Shown: positions 62,017-64,000 of the stretch, in pieces
Numbering within the stretch: position 1 is the stretch's first letter
Layout of the letters: the number at the start of each line of letters is the position of its first letter
Assembly: GCA_045655865.1 (NCBI GenBank)
Contig: JAZOQB010000011.1
Span: 1-64,000, forward strand
Source: RGIG5579 sp045655865
Lineage (GTDB): Bacteria; Bacillota; Clostridia; Oscillospirales; SIG627
Length of the DNA: 64,000 bases
Direction: 5' to 3'
The notes under the pieces: generated by a model
Told to the model about the DNA's origin: nothing
Database searches by the model: none
The model's input: only the letters and a program-made list of their open reading frames with translations
Made by a program: the position numbers and the translations under genes

Positions 62017-62913
62017 TTAAAAATTCAGCAAAAACTCTTCTCCGCAAAGAAGGGAGAGGATTTCTTCCAGGTCTTTGGAATCAAAGTATTCCAAGGTGAT
62101 CTTCCCTCGTCCGGATCCGTCGTCCTTTAGGTTCACCTTGCGCCCGAGACTGGCTGAGGCGCGCTGGGAGATCTCTTTCATTTGCGCCCGGATCATTTCG
62201 CTCTGGGCCGCATCCCGGGAGATCTTCTTTGGAACTTCGCCCCCCTCCAGACGGTTTTTCACCGCCTCTTCCACCTGGCGTACGCTTAAATCTCCGTCCA
62301 CGATGGCAAGGAGCATTTCTCCGATGAGAGCTTCGTCCTTTAGCGGCAAGAGGGCGCGGGCGTGACCTGCGGTGATGATCCCCTGCTTTAAAAGGCTCTG
62401 GGCTGCCGGGGGAAGGTTTAAAAGGCGCAGAGCGTTGGCAACGGCTGCCCGGCTCTTTCCCATTTGTTTTGCGGCCTCTTCCTGAGTCAGGTTATAGGCG
62501 TGCATGAGCGCGGCGTAGCCACCGGCTTCGTCGATGGGATCCAGATCCTCCCGCTGGAGGTTCTCAATGAGAGCGGCCTCTTGAGCGCTTTTTTCGTCCA
62601 GATCCTTTACGATCACGGGAAGCTCTTTCAGCCCGGCAATTCGCGATGCCCGGTAGCGCCTCTCTCCGGCGATGATCTGATACCCGGCGCCGAATTTTCG
62701 CACCAAAAGGGGCTGGATCACTCCGTGGATCCGAATGGAATCGGCCAGTTCCTTCAGCGTTTCGTCATGAAAGGTCTTGCGGTGCTGATTTTCATCGGGG
62801 TAGACCCGTTCCAGAGGAACGGTGATGACCATTTCTTTTCCGCCGTCTTCCGTTCCGGGGGAAAAGAGAATGTCCATTCCCTTAAGCCCTCTTCCCAGGG
62901 GTTCTTTTTTCAT
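62017..62913 (-). CDS. parB: ParB/Spo0J chromosome partition protein
   Basis: A 298-residue CTP-dependent clamp that loads at parS and spreads. The N-terminal ParB domain has QHRKTF and GERRYRASR (CTP-binding site), followed by ENLQREDLDPIDEA and the helix-turn-helix (TQEEAAKQMGKSRAAVANALRLL), and a C-terminal dimer domain. Its ATG overlaps the parA stop by four bases. Two perfect parS sites lie upstream of parA. Confidence 0.96.
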   Translation of the reverse strand: MKKEPLGRGLKGMDILFSPGTEDGGKEMVITVPLERVYPDENQHRKTFHDETLKELADSIRIHGVIQPLLVRKFGAGYQIIAGERRYRASRIAGLKELPVIVKDLDEKSAQEAALIENLQREDLDPIDEAGGYAALMHAYNLTQEEAAKQMGKSRAAVANALRLLNLPPAAQSLLKQGIITAGHARALLPLKDEALIGEMLLAIVDGDLSVRQVEEAVKNRLEGGEVPKKISRDAAQSEMIRAQMKEISQRASASLGRKVNLKDDGSGRGKITLEYFDSKDLEEILSLLCGEEFLLNF

Positions 62914-63674
62914 GCCTGTCCTCGTTTCTCCAGTTCCCGGGCGATCTCCAGGTAGGCCTGGGCGCCTTTGGAATGGCTGTCGTAATATAAAATGGGCTTT
63001 CCGTAGCTGGGTGCTTCTGATAGCCGCACGTTCCGGGGCACTGTGGTTTGGAAGATCTGGTTGGGGAAATATTTGCGGATCTCTGCCGCCACCGCCAGGG
63101 AAAGGTTCAGTCGCCCGTCGTACATGGTCAGGATCACACCGCCCAAGGAAAGTGTGGGATTATACATTTTTTTCACCAAACTCATGGTGTAGGTAAGCTG
63201 GCTTAAGCCCTCCAGGGCAAAATACTCGCACTGCATAGGTACGATGACCTCTTGTGCCGCCACAAGGCCGCTGAGAGTGAGAAGCCCAAGGCTGGGGGGA
63301 CAGTCCATAATGATATAGTCAAACTCCCCGGCTTGTGCCAGGGCTTTTTTCAATATGGATTCCCTTTCCGGCAAGGAGGAAAGGGCGATCTCTGCTCCGG
63401 CCAGGTTCATGTTGGCAGGAAGACACCAGAGCCCGGGGAAAGGGGTTTTTTGTGCCGCATCGCTCACCGACGCGCCCTCTAAAAGGACCTCATAGGTGGA
63501 CAGAGACAGATTTTCTTTTTCTACGCCAACACCGCTGGAGGCGTTGCCTTGGGGATCCAGGTCCACAAGAAGAACCTTTTTTCCCAAGGAGCCAAGGCTG
63601 GCGGCCACGTTGATGGCGCTGGTGGTCTTTCCTACGCCACCCTTTTGATTTGCAAATGCAAGGATCTTTGTCAT
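62910..63674 (-). CDS. parA: ParA/Soj ATPase
   Basis: A 254-residue ParA with the deviant Walker A KGGVGKTTSAIN, the DLDPQGN motif and Walker B YIIMDCPPSLG. It works with ParB in origin segregation and, as Soj, regulates DnaA. There is no N-terminal DNA-binding domain. The start lies downstream of two parS sites. Confidence 0.97.
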   Translation of the reverse strand: MTKILAFANQKGGVGKTTSAINVAASLGSLGKKVLLVDLDPQGNASSGVGVEKENLSLSTYEVLLEGASVSDAAQKTPFPGLWCLPANMNLAGAEIALSSLPERESILKKALAQAGEFDYIIMDCPPSLGLLTLSGLVAAQEVIVPMQCEYFALEGLSQLTYTMSLVKKMYNPTLSLGGVILTMYDGRLNLSLAVAAEIRKYFPNQIFQTTVPRNVRLSEAPSYGKPILYYDSHSKGAQAYLEIARELEKRGQA

Positions 63675-63792
63675 GCCGCGATTTCTCCATCAAGTTTCTC
63701 GCCTCATTATAACGAAAAAAGCCTCCTTTGTCAATGGCAAACCCCCGGGATGGGAGCGAAAATCCCAAGGGTGTGACCAAAGCCCCGGGGAA

Positions 63793-63808
63793 TGTTTCAC
63801 GTGAAACA
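63793..63808. other. parS site 1
   Basis: Exact 16-bp palindrome TGTTTCACGTGAAACA, the universal ParB binding site, about 120 nt upstream of parA. Confidence 0.95.
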
Positions 63809-63904
63809 AAAGGCATGGGCGGCAAAACAAAAACGGTTACCAAGATCTTTTTGGCAACCGTTTGTTCTCGGGACTGTTTTTGATCGGGAGGATCGGAGAG
63901 GGAA

Positions 63905-63920
63905 TGTTTCACGTGAAACA
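63905..63920. other. parS site 2
   Basis: A second exact TGTTTCACGTGAAACA palindrome, 112 bp from the first, directly after the stop codon of the gene cut by the window edge. Confidence 0.95.
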
Positions 63921-63922
63921 TT

Positions 63923-64000
63923 TTACTCCTTGCTGTATTTGGGAATGCGGATGGAATAGGAAATATAGCTCCCCTCCTCCTGTTTTTCCGCTTCAATGGA
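63923..64000 (-). CDS. C-terminal fragment of an unidentified protein (cut by window edge)
   Basis: A minus-strand frame enters from the right edge and ends at TAA 63923-63925; 25 residues are visible (…GSYISYSIRIPKYSKE). Its position before parA suggests rsmG, noc or another parB-like gene, but the fragment is too short to assign. Confidence 0.45.
   Translation of the reverse strand, partial: SIEAEKQEEGSYISYSIRIPKYSKE

Noticed and set aside
1..64000. Defence system, prophage or biosynthetic cluster
   Set aside because: No nuclease-helicase, integrase, capsid, toxin-antitoxin pair or synthase genes were recognised; the phosphopantetheinyl transferase stands alone.

Overview
The window looks like chromosomal DNA from a spore-forming, low-to-medium GC Firmicute of the Clostridia type (gut Oscillospirales-like; this placement is inference). 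The evidence is a spo0A gene, a spoIVB gene, RNase Y with YmdB, RemB between recF and gyrB, DUF1292 and DUF896 proteins, consensus sigma-A promoters with 17-nt spacers, strong AGGAGG ribosome binding sites, and preQ1-I, yybP-ykoY and probable 6S RNA elements. The gene content is essentially housekeeping. I see no phage, insertion sequence, CRISPR array, rRNA or tRNA.

Left part (1-8.2 kb): outward promoters at the edge, then a yybP-ykoY (Mn2+) riboswitch with its own terminator in front of a SERCA-type P-type cation ATPase. A serine hydrolase, a spacer with possible gene debris, the sporulation protease SpoIVB, a small membrane protein and an HtrA protease follow. From 8.4 to 16.3 kb all genes are on the + strand: a GH3 glycosidase with inverted domain order, the YchF ATPase, a GH20-like hexosaminidase and DNA polymerase I.

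From 16.4 to 22.8 kb all genes are on the - strand. A two-component system (response regulator, then kinase) heads a run that continues with an HtrA-like protein lacking its catalytic His and Asp, a DapL-like aminotransferase lacking key PLP residues, a D-2-hydroxyacid dehydrogenase and an SPFH protein. The first four are tightly spaced and may be one unit. This is the most unusual cluster in the window.

From 22.9 to 38.1 kb come preQ1-controlled queT, a PLC-like protein, ddl, spo0A, a zinc-ribbon protein, a YdcF-like protein, membrane and lipoproteins, tepA, and the rny-ymdB-mfd-prsA run.

From 38.2 to 54 kb everything is on the - strand and belongs to the replication-origin neighbourhood: asnA, dnaA, dnaN, recF, remB, gyrB, gyrA, a phosphopantetheinyl transferase, an RNHCP protein, ftsK/spoIIIE, a phosphohexomutase and a DUF896 protein. 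DnaA-box-like sequences lie in the dnaA-dnaN spacer and, less usually, in the gyrB-gyrA spacer.

From 54 to 64 kb are a dCMP deaminase, hom and thrC (divergent), DUF1292, a probable 6S RNA, ppa, nrdR, a MORN-repeat protein, a small membrane protein, serS (broken by a one-base frameshift), parB and parA, followed by two perfect parS sites. No new defence or biosynthetic system was found. The best leads are the two degenerate enzymes beside the two-component system, the altered Spo0A receiver, the serS frameshift and the DnaA-box cluster between gyrB and gyrA.
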